Positions 16,280-24,148 of a stretch of DNA of 64,000 nt are shown piece after piece. Numbering within the stretch: the first letter of the stretch is position 1; each line of letters starts with the position of its first letter. Where the stretch lies: NCBI GenBank assembly GCA_963834825.1, contig CAWICZ010000007.1:186001-250000 (forward strand), given 5' to 3'. A program made the position numbers and the translations under genes. The notes beneath the pieces were generated by a model. It was not told the origin of the DNA, did no database searches, and was given only the letters and a program-made list of their open reading frames with translations. This DNA is from JACDAN01 sp963834825. GTDB taxonomy: Bacteria; Actinomycetota; Thermoleophilia; Gaiellales; Gaiellaceae.

Positions 16280-16471
16280 GTGGGGCTGCACGACCTGCGG
16301 CACTCGTTCGTCGCGGTCGCGTTTGACCGGGAGCTCACCGCCCCGGAGATCGCTGCGCTTGCCCGGCATGCCAACCCGAAGGTGACGCTCGGGCTCTAGG
16401 TGGGGCTCACCGACGAGGGCCGTGGGAAGGCGGTCACGTCGGCGTGTCGGCGAACGCTGGGGCTGCTGTAG
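16280..16471 (+). pseudogene. Tyrosine integrase C-terminal relic
   Basis: In one frame from 16280 the translation reads GLHDLRHSFVAVAF, the catalytic box II of tyrosine recombinases, then LTAPEIAALARHANPKVTLGL, a stop (TAG, 16397-16399), and VGLTDEGRGKAVTS before a second stop at 16469. In intact relatives the catalytic Tyr sits where this TAG stands, so the nucleophile codon appears mutated to amber. A stop at 16274 closes the frame upstream, and no N-terminal or core-binding part was found. It is therefore a dead remnant of the integrase of the element in tRNA-Val. Confidence 0.8.
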
Positions 16472-16525
16472 GGTGGGCGCGATTCTGCCTGGAACGTCCC
16501 GGCCGGCGAACGGAAGGAGGGACCG

Positions 16526-16951
16526 ATGGCAACGATCGTCGTCGGAACGGACGGGTCCAAGGGCTCCGAGGCGGCCCTCTCGGAGGGCTTTGACCTCGCC
16601 AAGCGGCTGGGCGCAAAGGTGCTGGTCGTAGCCGTCGCGGCGCACACATCCGACCTCCTGGGTGGCTCCGTCTACAAGCACAAGGTCAGCGACCACCTGA
16701 ACCGAGCCCGCGCAGCCCTGGACGCCGCGAGGACGATGGCCGAAAAGGCCGGAGTCGAGGCCGAGTTCGAGGTCTTCGAGGGCGACGCAGCGGAGGAGAT
16801 GGCGACGATCGCCGAGAGCCGGGACGCCGACCTCGTCGTCGTGGGGACCCGGGGCCACGGTGGCATCGCCGGCTCGCTTCTCGGAAGCGTGTCGGCCGAC
16901 GTCGTCCGCCGCTCGAAGAGGCCGGTGGTCGTCGTCCACGAACCGAGCTAG
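16526..16951 (+). CDS. Universal stress protein (UspA family)
   Basis: The 141-residue product is a single UspA domain: TIVVGTDGSKGSEAALSEGF at the N-terminus and the ATP-binding VVGTRGHGGIAGSLLGSVSADVVRRS (G-2x-G-9x-GS/T pattern), ending RPVVVVHEPS. The GGAAGGAGGGA sequence at 16511-16521 is a strong ribosome site 4 nt before the ATG. UspA proteins are cytoplasmic nucleotide-binding stress proteins. It lies within the tRNA-bounded segment but its codon use looks ordinary for the window. Confidence 0.93.
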   Translation: MATIVVGTDGSKGSEAALSEGFDLAKRLGAKVLVVAVAAHTSDLLGGSVYKHKVSDHLNRARAALDAARTMAEKAGVEAEFEVFEGDAAEEMATIAESRDADLVVVGTRGHGGIAGSLLGSVSADVVRRSKRPVVVVHEPS

Positions 16952-17120
16952 CGAACCGGCAAGAGGCGGGCGGGCACCCGGGCCCCTCGTTTTTCTCCGC
17001 CGACCACAAAGTGGGGAACCTTCGGCTCGCCGGGAGGCCCACGGTAGATGGCCGACGTCCTCGGACGCGAGAATGACACTAATGTTGGCTTAGTCCAGTC
17101 TTGGTGAGCGGAGGTAATTC

Positions 17121-17792
17121 GTGCGATTGGAACTCGGCAGCCCTGTGCATTGCACCGATGGGCCCTTCGGTGAGGTCGCCGACGTCGTCGTTGATCCGAC
17201 CAAGCGGCGCCTCACCCACTTGGTTGTCGAGCCCCACAACGATCACGGCTCTGCGAGGCTCGTTCCGATCGAGCTCGTCAGCGCCCAAGAGGGGCCGCCT
17301 CCGGCCGTCGCGCTCGGATGCACCGTGGAGGAGGCCCGCGGCCTCGAGCCTGTGAATGAGTTCGCCTACCTCCGACTCGGCGAAGCGCCGAAAGAAGATC
17401 CGGGATGGGACATCGGCATCGAGAGCGTGCTCGCGCAGCCGTACTACGGCTACGGCACCCCATACGGCTACGAAATGGGACCGATCGAGCCCGACCCCCA
17501 CGTCTCGATGACGTACGACCGCATCCCCAAGGGAGAGGTCGAGATCCGGCGGGCAAGCGAGGTCACTTCAGCCGATGGCCACTACATTGGCCACGTCGAC
17601 GGGTTCCTCGTCGACAGCGGGGACGCCATCACCCACTTCGTTCTCGAACGAGGCCATCTGTGGGGCAAGCGGGAAGTGACGATCCCGATGGGCGCAGTTG
17701 CTCGTGTTGACACGGACGCGGTCACGCTGACGCTCACGAAGGACGAGGTCGGCGAGCTCCCGTCCGTCCCTGTGCACCGCTGGCTGGGCTAG
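17121..17792 (+). CDS. PRC-barrel domain protein
   Basis: The 223-residue product has two PRC-barrel-like halves: residues 1-80 (LELGSPVHCTDGPFGEVADV then THLVVEPHN and RLVPIELVS) and 135-215 (IRRASEVTSADGHYIGHVDG then THFVLERGHLWGKREVTIP). A Tyr/Gly-rich linker (YYGYGTPYGYEMG) joins them. PRC-barrels occur in RNA-processing and photosynthetic proteins and in many uncharacterised stress proteins of actinobacteria. The GTG start has GGAGG at 17110-17114. It sits behind a uspA gene, a common pairing. Confidence 0.8.
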   Translation: MRLELGSPVHCTDGPFGEVADVVVDPTKRRLTHLVVEPHNDHGSARLVPIELVSAQEGPPPAVALGCTVEEARGLEPVNEFAYLRLGEAPKEDPGWDIGIESVLAQPYYGYGTPYGYEMGPIEPDPHVSMTYDRIPKGEVEIRRASEVTSADGHYIGHVDGFLVDSGDAITHFVLERGHLWGKREVTIPMGAVARVDTDAVTLTLTKDEVGELPSVPVHRWLG

Positions 17793-17977
17793 GCGCCTGC
17801 CAGGCGACATGCTCGACGTGGCTGAAAGGGCCGCTAGCGCCTAGCTTCGGTTCGTCCTAGGCTCGAAGAAGGGGGCCGGCTCGGCGTCAGCGAGAAGTGC
17901 GTTCGGATCGTCCCGGCCACCCTGACGCCGTTTTGCGCGCCGCGGTGGGTGGAGCCGCGCCGCGGCGATCAGGCGGA

Positions 17978-18190
17978 TCACGGACCGCGCATGACGGTGA
18001 CCATCTCGCCGAGAGGCCACTCCTTGACGAAGTCCTCGCGCCCTTCCACTCGCAGCGAAACCCGGACGGTCGCTTCGGTTCGATCGATCGGCCGCACCAC
18101 CTTGGCCTCGACTTCACCTCCCTCCTCCGGGAAGTCGATCAGCACGACATCCTCGATCTCGAGCCGCTGCACGGCGATTTCCATCGCCAT
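17978..18190 (-). CDS. Small hypothetical protein
   Basis: A 70-residue acidic product with alternating hydrophobic and charged residues (MEIAVQRLEIEDVVLIDFPE and TVRVSLRVEGREDFVKEW), which suggests an all-beta fold. No family is recognised. Start at the ATG at 18190; a longer frame exists upstream but runs through unlikely Ser/Arg-rich sequence. It lies within the tRNA-bounded segment. Confidence 0.5.
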   Translation of the reverse strand: MAMEIAVQRLEIEDVVLIDFPEEGGEVEAKVVRPIDRTEATVRVSLRVEGREDFVKEWPLGEMVTVMRGP

Positions 18191-18290
18191 CACGAAAGTG
18201 TATTCACGGGCCGGGTAACTGCCGCCGGCCAGTGGCGATCCTGGACTGCGATCTTGCGCGCCATCCTGGCCGCCGCCGTGCGATCCCGAG

Positions 18291-18704
18291 TCAGGTGGCG
18301 GCCGGACGAAGCGGTTCCGACCCGTCCCAACCCTCGGCGCCCCCGCGCACCATCTGGAAAAAGTCGCGCAGTCCCTGGCTGTCGACGTGGACCTCGATGT
18401 CGTGGCCCAACGAGGCGGACGCATCGTGGAAGGTGATGTCGAGTTCGCCGAGCTGGGCGCTGAGGTACTCCAGTAGCCCGCGGTCCTCGAGTTCGCGCCG
18501 AAGGTCCTCTACTGATGCCGGCGGTACCGCCCAGGCGACGTGATGAACCCCTGGTCGGACGCCTGAGAAGCGGCCCTCGATCCGCTCCGGAACGAGGCGG
18601 ACTATCTCCATCAGCTCGATCGGGCCGCCGCCGCAGTAGCCGAACGCCGAGTGATGGACGAACTCCGCCGGCCGCCTCGATTCCCATACCTCGACAAGCT
18701 GGGG
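18291..18704 (-). pseudogene. VOC (glyoxalase-like) gene, truncated at the attachment repeat
   Basis: The frame reads EFVHHSAFGYCGGGPIELME and then GVHHVAWAVPP, with a C-terminal HDIEVHVDSQGLRDFFQMVR and GWDGSEPLRP, an ordinary vicinal-oxygen-chelate protein with metal-site His and Glu residues. Upstream of codon E the frame enters the tRNA-derived repeat and stops there, with no start codon in a natural position; the only in-frame ATG (18611) would remove the first half of the fold. The 5' end appears to have been lost at the attachment site. Confidence 0.65.
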
Positions 18705-18747
18705 TCACTGGTTCGAGCCGAGTACCACCCACGTAGGAAAGCCCCGC
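18690..18747 (+). repeat. Attachment-site repeat, distal copy (attR-like)
   Basis: This 58-nt block matches 15582-15640: anticodon loop CTCGACAA, T arm CACTGGTTCGAGCC and the GTAGGAAAGCCCCGC junction, with three substitutions and one deleted G. The 5' half of the tRNA is absent, so it cannot make a tRNA. A hairpin (AGCCCCGC, 18740-18747, with GCGGGGCT) continues from it and may still act as a weak terminator. Confidence 0.8.
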
Positions 18748-18785
18748 AAAACGCGGGGCTTCTTCGGGTCATTCAAACTCGGGGG

Positions 18786-19247
18786 ATGAAGCTCTGGCGT
18801 CTCACCCGCGCGGGCCACACTGCGCTCGACGGGACGGGGACGCTGCGGCATGGTGGGCGCTATTCGCCGCCGGGGGTGCCGGTGGTGAACTTCGCTTCCG
18901 AGGCCGGCCTCGCCGTCCTGGTGGCATTGCGCTACCTGCCCGGCGATCCGGCCGGGGCTCCCGACGATTACGTGCTCGGGTGGACCGAGGTCGATGCCAC
19001 TCCCGAACGCGTCCCGGACGAGCAGGGCGAGCAGGCGAGCCGCGTTTTCGTCACTCGCTGGCTGGAGGAGCGCCGCTCCTTGCTCGCCGCGGTGCGCTCG
19101 AAGGTCCTGCCCGAGGCGGACGTCGTGATGATGAACCCAGCTCACCCCGATGCGGCGCGAGTGTCACCGCTCGTCACGCGGCCTTTCAGCTTCGCCGAGT
19201 GCCTGCACACCCCGCCGATGAAGGCCCGCTCCAAATCCGAGGGCTGA
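18786..19247 (+). CDS. RES-domain toxin
   Basis: The 153-residue product fits the RES family, named for conserved Arg, Glu and Ser: MKLWRLTRAGH and GGRYSPPGVPVVNFASEAGLAVLVALRYLP at the N-terminus and MNPAHPDAARVSPLVTRPF near the C-terminus. Characterised RES toxins degrade NAD+ and are paired with a Xre-type antitoxin encoded just upstream. No antitoxin gene is next to this one: the upstream neighbour is the attachment repeat and the truncated VOC gene. The start is the ATG at 18786, 39 nt after the repeat. No GGAGG-type site is obvious. Confidence 0.82.
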   Translation: MKLWRLTRAGHTALDGTGTLRHGGRYSPPGVPVVNFASEAGLAVLVALRYLPGDPAGAPDDYVLGWTEVDATPERVPDEQGEQASRVFVTRWLEERRSLLAAVRSKVLPEADVVMMNPAHPDAARVSPLVTRPFSFAECLHTPPMKARSKSEG

Positions 19248-19451
19248 GGGATGAGCACGAGGTCAAACACGCCGTAATTCGCTCGCCGCGGCAGAGCGGC
19301 ACCGATCGAGGCGACCAGAGGCTCGCGCTGGCGCGACCGCTTCCGCAGCGGTCTCGGGTGGCGCGTAGGTTTCGCGGGGCGTTCTTGCGAGTTGGCTTTG
19401 GTCGGATTGGTGCATTAACGGGCAGATTCGGGATAGGCTCGCGCGGTCGAA

Positions 19452-20321
19452 ATGCCCGTCGTCGCCTTCAGAGACATTCTCGACCCCGCCTTCGAGGAGA
19501 GGTACGGCGTCGCGGCCTTCAACGTCGTCGACGACGTCAGCCTGCGGGCGGTGATCGACGCGGCTTCCGAGCTCGACTCCCCCCTGATCGTCCAAACGTC
19601 CCTCAAGACGGTGAAGTCGATCGGGGCCAAGGTGCTCTACGAGATGTTCTGCGCTATGGCCGAGGATGCACCCGTGCCGATCACTCTTCACCTCGATCAC
19701 TGCCCCGACCGCGAATGGGCGACCATCTGCCTGAAGACGGGCTGGAACTCGGTCCTGTTCGACGGCTCCCATCTGGACATCGAGGAGAACACCCGCCAGA
19801 CGGCCGAGGTCGTCGAGGAGGCGCGCGAATACGGCGCGGACGTCGAGGGTGAGATCGAGAGCGTCAGGGGGGTCGAGGACGACGTGGGCTCCGACGAGGC
19901 GGGCGACGTACATCCGGTCGAGGTGTCGCTGAAGTTCATCGAGGAGACCGGGGTCTACGCGTTCGCGCCGGCGATCGGAACGGCGCATGGGCTTTATGCG
20001 TCAAGCCCCAAGCTCATGCCCGAGCGGGTGACTGCGATCGTCGAGCGGGCGCCGATTCCCCAGGTGCTGCACGGCGGAACCGGGCTCTCACCGGAGCAGT
20101 TCAAGGATCTCATCTCGCGCGGCTGCGCCAAGGTGAACATCTCGACAGCCCTGAAGATCGCCTTCGTCGACTCCTTCCGCGAGTACCTGGAGGCAAATCC
20201 CACCAAGCACGATCCCCCGTCGCTGCTGAAGAGCGCGAGCGACGCGGTGCGGGCGATGGCCATCGAGCACATGCGGACCTTCGGCTCGGTGGGCAAGGCG
20301 CGCACAGTCGTAGGCGGCTGA
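19452..20321 (+). CDS. Class II fructose-bisphosphate/tagatose-type aldolase
   Basis: The 289-residue product has the class II zinc aldolase landmarks in order: YGVAAFNVVDD, LHLDHCPD (Asp and zinc-ligand His), GEIESVRGVEDDVGSD, AIGTAHGLY (zinc His) and VLHGGTGLSPEQF (zinc His), then KVNISTALK. Members split ketose 1,6- or 1-phosphates to dihydroxyacetone phosphate. It begins an operon with a HAD phosphatase, DhaL and DhaK, so its product or substrate is probably a C3 ketose or its phosphate. The exact sugar is unknown. The next start (ATG) overlaps its TGA by one base. Confidence 0.9.
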   Translation: MPVVAFRDILDPAFEERYGVAAFNVVDDVSLRAVIDAASELDSPLIVQTSLKTVKSIGAKVLYEMFCAMAEDAPVPITLHLDHCPDREWATICLKTGWNSVLFDGSHLDIEENTRQTAEVVEEAREYGADVEGEIESVRGVEDDVGSDEAGDVHPVEVSLKFIEETGVYAFAPAIGTAHGLYASSPKLMPERVTAIVERAPIPQVLHGGTGLSPEQFKDLISRGCAKVNISTALKIAFVDSFREYLEANPTKHDPPSLLKSASDAVRAMAIEHMRTFGSVGKARTVVGG

Positions 20322-21109
20322 TGCCGGCGTTGTTCTTCGACTGCGACGGCGTGCTCGCGGACACCGAGCGCTTCGGGCATCTGCCGGCGTTCAACGAGAC
20401 GTTCGCGCAGGAGGGACTGCCGGTCCGCTGGTCGGAGTCGGAGTACGCCGAGAAGCTGTTGATCGCCGGCGGGAAGGAGCGCATGGCGTCGCTGCTGACG
20501 GATGAGTTCGTGCGCGAGAACGGACTGCCGGCCGATCCCGAGGGCCAGCGGGAGCTGATTGCCCGCTGGCACAAGACGAAGACCGCGGCCTACAAGGCTC
20601 GCGTTCACGCCGGCCAAGTGCCCGGCCGTCCGGGCGTGGCCCGCATCGTCGACGAGGCGCTCGCGGCCGGGTGGATCCTCGCGGTCGCCTCCACGTCGGC
20701 GGAGGAGTCGGTGCGCGCAACCCTCGAGCACGCCGTCGGCGACGACAAGGCAGCCCACTTCAGCGTGCTGGCCGGCGACGTCGTGCCGGCCAAGAAGCCC
20801 GACCCCGGCATCTACCTGCTGGCGCTGGAGCGCACCGGGGCCGACCCGCACGAGACGGTCGTCATCGAGGACTCGCGCAACGGTCTCCTCGCGGCGGTGG
20901 CCGCGGGCCTGCGTTGCGTCGTCACCGTCAGCAGCTACACGGGTGCCGAGGACTTCTCGGAGGCCGTGCTCGTGGTATCGAGCCTCGGCGACCCGGGCGA
21001 ACCGGCTCAGGTCCTCGCCAATCGAAGCCCCGCCGAACCCGGGCCGTACCTCACACTGGACGACCTTCAGGCGTGCCTGCGGGTCCCTGCCCCAAGGGAG
21101 GTCACATGA
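20321..21109 (+). CDS. HAD-family phosphatase (CbbY/beta-PGM-like)
   Basis: The 262-residue product has HAD motif I FFDCDGVLADTE, a four-helix cap, motif II VASTSAEES, the motif III lysine in VVPAKKPDPGIY and motif IV VVIEDSRNGLLAA. The spacing fits the CbbY/phosphoglucomutase-like branch, which removes phosphate from sugar phosphates. It lies between aldolase and dihydroxyacetone kinase genes in one operon. The stop overlaps the DhaL start (ATGA). Substrate not identified. Confidence 0.9.
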   Translation: MPALFFDCDGVLADTERFGHLPAFNETFAQEGLPVRWSESEYAEKLLIAGGKERMASLLTDEFVRENGLPADPEGQRELIARWHKTKTAAYKARVHAGQVPGRPGVARIVDEALAAGWILAVASTSAEESVRATLEHAVGDDKAAHFSVLAGDVVPAKKPDPGIYLLALERTGADPHETVVIEDSRNGLLAAVAAGLRCVVTVSSYTGAEDFSEAVLVVSSLGDPGEPAQVLANRSPAEPGPYLTLDDLQACLRVPAPREVT

Positions 21110-21750
21110 GCGACACCGCCCTGCGCGACGCCGAGCAACTGGTGCGAACCATCGCCGACACAGCTGTGGAGAACGAGAAGTACTTCTGCGACCTCGATGC
21201 TGTGGTCGGCGACGGAGACTTCGGCTACTCCCTGGCCCGGGGCTTCGGCAAGGTGATCGACGATTGGGACGCGATGGAGTACGAAGACGTCTCCGGTCTG
21301 TTCAAGAAGACGGCGCTCGTGCTTTCGGGTCGTGTCGGAGGGGCATCGGGTCCGATCTGGGGTACCGCGTTCCTGCGCGCCGGCACGGCGCTCAAGGACA
21401 GTCCGGATCCTTCGGCAGAGGATGCGGTCGCTGCGCTCCGCGCCGCGATCGAAGGAATCAAGCAGCGCGGGGAGTCGGACCTCGGCGACAAGACCCTGCT
21501 GGACGCCCTAATCCCCGCAACCGACCGGCTGGAGCAGGAGTTCGCGGGCGGCGCCAGCGCATCGGACGCCCTCGCGGCGGCCGCCGCGACCGCGCGCGAG
21601 AGCGCCGAAGCGACCAAGGGAATGCTCGCCAAGAAGGGCCGAGCCGCGTACTCGGGCGAGCGCAGCAGGGAGTCCGTCGACGCCGGCGCCATCGCGATCG
21701 CGGTGCTCTTCGAGCGCGTCAGCACCGCCTGGCGTCCCACCACCGTCTAG
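21106..21750 (+). CDS. dhaL: Dihydroxyacetone kinase subunit DhaL
   Basis: The 214-residue product has the DhaL nucleotide-binding signature DAVVGDGDFGYSLARGFG, in which Asp residues chelate Mg-ADP/ATP, and SGRVGGASGPIWGTAFLRAG and SDLGDKTLLDALIPA farther on. It is all-helical and works with DhaK. GDGDFGYSL is closer to the ATP-dependent kinases than to the E. coli PTS type. No DhaM phosphocarrier gene is in the window. Start ATG at 21106 within the ATGA overlap. Confidence 0.92.
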   Translation: MSDTALRDAEQLVRTIADTAVENEKYFCDLDAVVGDGDFGYSLARGFGKVIDDWDAMEYEDVSGLFKKTALVLSGRVGGASGPIWGTAFLRAGTALKDSPDPSAEDAVAALRAAIEGIKQRGESDLGDKTLLDALIPATDRLEQEFAGGASASDALAAAAATARESAEATKGMLAKKGRAAYSGERSRESVDAGAIAIAVLFERVSTAWRPTTV

Positions 21751-21780
21751 GCCCGGGCGACCGGGCGGAGGAGGAGTTAC

Positions 21781-22776
21781 ATGAAGAAGTTCGTCAACGA
21801 TCCGCAGGAGTTCGTTCCCGAGATGCTCAAGGGAATCGAGCTGGCGAATCCGGGCAAGCTGCGCTATGTGCCCGAGTACAACCTGATCATGCGGACGGAC
21901 GTTCCGCGCGACGACAAGGTGTCAATCATCCAGGGCTCGGGCTCCGGGCACGAGCCCGCTCACGTGATGGCGGTCGGCCCCGGGATGCTCGACGCGGCCT
22001 GCCCAGGCGACGTCTTCTCCGCTCCACCTTCGGACTACGTCTACGAGACAAGCAAGCTCCTGAACAGCCCCAAGGGCATCTTGCACATCATCAACAACTA
22101 CACCGGCGACAGAATGGCCTTCGACATGGGCCGTGAGCTCGCCGAGGCCGAGGACATCGAGATCGGCACGGTAATCGTCGACGACGACGTGGCTGTCAAG
22201 GACTCCACCTACACGGTCGGGCGCCGCGGCGTGGCCGGCAACTTCTTCGTGATCAAGGCACTCGGTGCGGCATCGGACCGCGGCGACGATCTGCAGTCGC
22301 TCGTTGCCCTCGGAGAACGCGTCAACTCTGTCACGCGGTCGATGGGCATGGCGCTCACCTCCTGCACGCCTCCCGCGAAGGGCTCACCGCTGTTCGACCT
22401 GGGCGACGACGAGATCGAGATGGGCGTCGGCATCCACGGCGAGCCCGGCCGCCGCCGCGAGAAGCTGACGACCGCCAACAACATCATCGACGAGATGCTC
22501 GAGGCGGTGGTCACCGACCTGCCCTACGAGTCGGGCGACGAGGTCGCGCTGATGATCAACGGCCTCGGCGGCACGCCGATCTCGGAGCTCTACATCCTGT
22601 ATGGGCGCGCGCACGAACAGTTGCAAGAGCGCGGCGTCAATGTGTGGCGCTCCTACGTGGGCGAGTACTGCACGTCGCTCGACATGGCAGGAGCATCGGT
22701 GACCCTCGTCAAGGTCGACGACGAGCTCAAGGGGCTGCTCGAGGCGCCGGCCGAGATCGCGGCTCGCGTCTTCTAG
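21781..22776 (+). CDS. dhaK: Dihydroxyacetone kinase subunit DhaK
   Basis: The 331-residue product is a full DhaK: SGSGHEPAHVM (substrate-binding loop with the conserved His), IINNYTGDRMAFDMG, RRGVAGNFFVIKALGA, and GVGIHGEPGRRREKL, which holds the His that binds dihydroxyacetone covalently. A strong ribosome site (GGAGGAGGAG, 21767-21776) precedes the ATG. With DhaL it phosphorylates dihydroxyacetone or a related ketose such as erythrulose. The stop overlaps the convergent histidine phosphatase gene by 4 nt. Confidence 0.93.
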   Translation: MKKFVNDPQEFVPEMLKGIELANPGKLRYVPEYNLIMRTDVPRDDKVSIIQGSGSGHEPAHVMAVGPGMLDAACPGDVFSAPPSDYVYETSKLLNSPKGILHIINNYTGDRMAFDMGRELAEAEDIEIGTVIVDDDVAVKDSTYTVGRRGVAGNFFVIKALGAASDRGDDLQSLVALGERVNSVTRSMGMALTSCTPPAKGSPLFDLGDDEIEMGVGIHGEPGRRREKLTTANNIIDEMLEAVVTDLPYESGDEVALMINGLGGTPISELYILYGRAHEQLQERGVNVWRSYVGEYCTSLDMAGASVTLVKVDDELKGLLEAPAEIAARVF

Positions 22777-23309
22777 AGCGGTAGCTCCAGCACCGCGCCG
22801 TGCGCCAGCGCGGACTCTGCGGGCACGGACGCCCCGGAGTCCGCCAGCGCGGCGCGGATCGTGCCGGCGTGTGCGACCACGAGCGCCGGCGACGGCCCGG
22901 CCCTGACTTCTGAGAGCGCCGCCCTTGTGCGCGCGCGCTGCTCGGCGATCGACTCACCGCCCGGGAACCGGAACGAGGGGTCACCCGAGATGAAGGCCGC
23001 GTGCAGGTCGGGGCTCTCCTCCGCAAGGTCCACGATCCGCCGGCCCTCCCAGTCCCCGCGATCTGATTCCACGAGCTCATCGAGCACGACCGGCTCGAGC
23101 CCGAGCGTCCGCCCCACGACCTCCGCCGTCTCCCGCGCGCGCCGCAGCGGCGAGGTCCACACGGCCACGACCCCGGCATCCCGCAGGCGTCCGGCGAGCG
23201 CCTCGGCCTGGGTGACCCCCGCCGGGCTGAGCGGCGGATCGCGCCGTCCAAGGATCCGCCCCTCCGCGTTCTCCTCCGTCTCGCCGTGCCGGGCAAGCCA
23301 CAGAGACAT
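22773..23309 (-). CDS. Histidine phosphatase family protein
   Basis: The 178-residue product begins MSLWLARHGETEENAEGRIL, the RHG motif with the phosphate-accepting His of the phosphoglycerate mutase superfamily, followed by WTSPLRRARETAEVV, ELVESDRGDWEGRR, FPGGESIAEQRART and VVAHAGTIRAAL (second catalytic His). A longer frame reaches 23453, but the homology starts at the ATG at 23309. The family ranges from metabolite phosphatases to alpha-ribazole phosphatase (CobC); which is meant here is unclear. Confidence 0.88.
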   Translation of the reverse strand: MSLWLARHGETEENAEGRILGRRDPPLSPAGVTQAEALAGRLRDAGVVAVWTSPLRRARETAEVVGRTLGLEPVVLDELVESDRGDWEGRRIVDLAEESPDLHAAFISGDPSFRFPGGESIAEQRARTRAALSEVRAGPSPALVVAHAGTIRAALADSGASVPAESALAHGAVLELPL

Positions 23310-23433
23310 GGTGGGACGGTACGCGAACCGCGATGTCGTCCTGTGTATCGGACCGGTGTACGGGCCTAGGTCATGCAGCCGACTAGCGAGACCGGGTGTG
23401 TAGGGTCGTTGTCCCCACGAAAGGACGCGACTC

Positions 23434-24135
23434 ATGGCCGCATCAGCGAACATCGTCCTTGTCCACGGAGCCTGGGCCGACGGCTCTTGCTGGAGCGCCG
23501 TAATCGAGCGCCTGCAGGCCGACGGCTATAACGTCACCGCCCCTCAGATTCCGGAGACTTCGCTTGCGGATGACGTCGCGAGGGTCCGCCACGTGCTCAC
23601 CCGCCAAAGCGGCCCGACCATCCTCGCCGGCCACTCCTACGGAGGCCAGGTCATCACCTCTCTCGGCACTGACGCACCGAACGTCGTCGGCCTCGTCTAC
23701 ATCGCGGCCTTCGGGCTCGACGAGGGTGAGTCGATCGGCGCCCTGCTACAGGGGGGTCCTCCGACCCCGGCACTGGCGAATATCGATGTCGACTCGAAGG
23801 GCTTCGCCTGGCTCCCCGAGGACGATTTCCTCGGTCACTTCGCCGCCGATATCGACCCGGTCAAGGCGAAGGTCATGTACGCCGTGCAGCAGCCTCTGCC
23901 CTTGTCCACGTTCGACGACGTCATGGGCACCCCAGCGTGGAAGTCACTGCCCTCGTGGTATCTGGTCGCCGAGAACGACGAGGTGATTCCACCCGATGCC
24001 GAGAGGCAGTTCGCACAGCGGATGGGCGCCGACACGATCGAGGTCGTGAGCGGACACTGCGCGATGGTCTCCCACCCGGAGGAGACGCATGAGCGGATAG
24101 TGACTGCGGCGAACGCTGTCGCCGTGCCCGGGTAG
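23434..24135 (+). CDS. Alpha/beta hydrolase (EstC-like)
   Basis: The 233-residue product begins IVLVHGAWADGSCW (oxyanion-hole HG), has the nucleophile elbow GHSYGG with Ser at about residue 69, the acid VAENDEVIPPDAE and the catalytic His VSGHCAMVSHPEE. This matches the small EstC/methylesterase-like group of hydrolases that act on low-molecular-weight esters. The ATG is preceded by AAAGGA. Substrate unknown. Confidence 0.88.
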   Translation: MAASANIVLVHGAWADGSCWSAVIERLQADGYNVTAPQIPETSLADDVARVRHVLTRQSGPTILAGHSYGGQVITSLGTDAPNVVGLVYIAAFGLDEGESIGALLQGGPPTPALANIDVDSKGFAWLPEDDFLGHFAADIDPVKAKVMYAVQQPLPLSTFDDVMGTPAWKSLPSWYLVAENDEVIPPDAERQFAQRMGADTIEVVSGHCAMVSHPEETHERIVTAANAVAVPG

Positions 24136-24148
24136 GGGCAGGGGCCTC

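Noticed and set aside
18690..18747. Possible second tRNA gene
   Set aside because: Only the part from the anticodon loop to the 3' end is present, with changes in the T and acceptor stems; no 5' half can be paired, so it is an attachment-site remnant.
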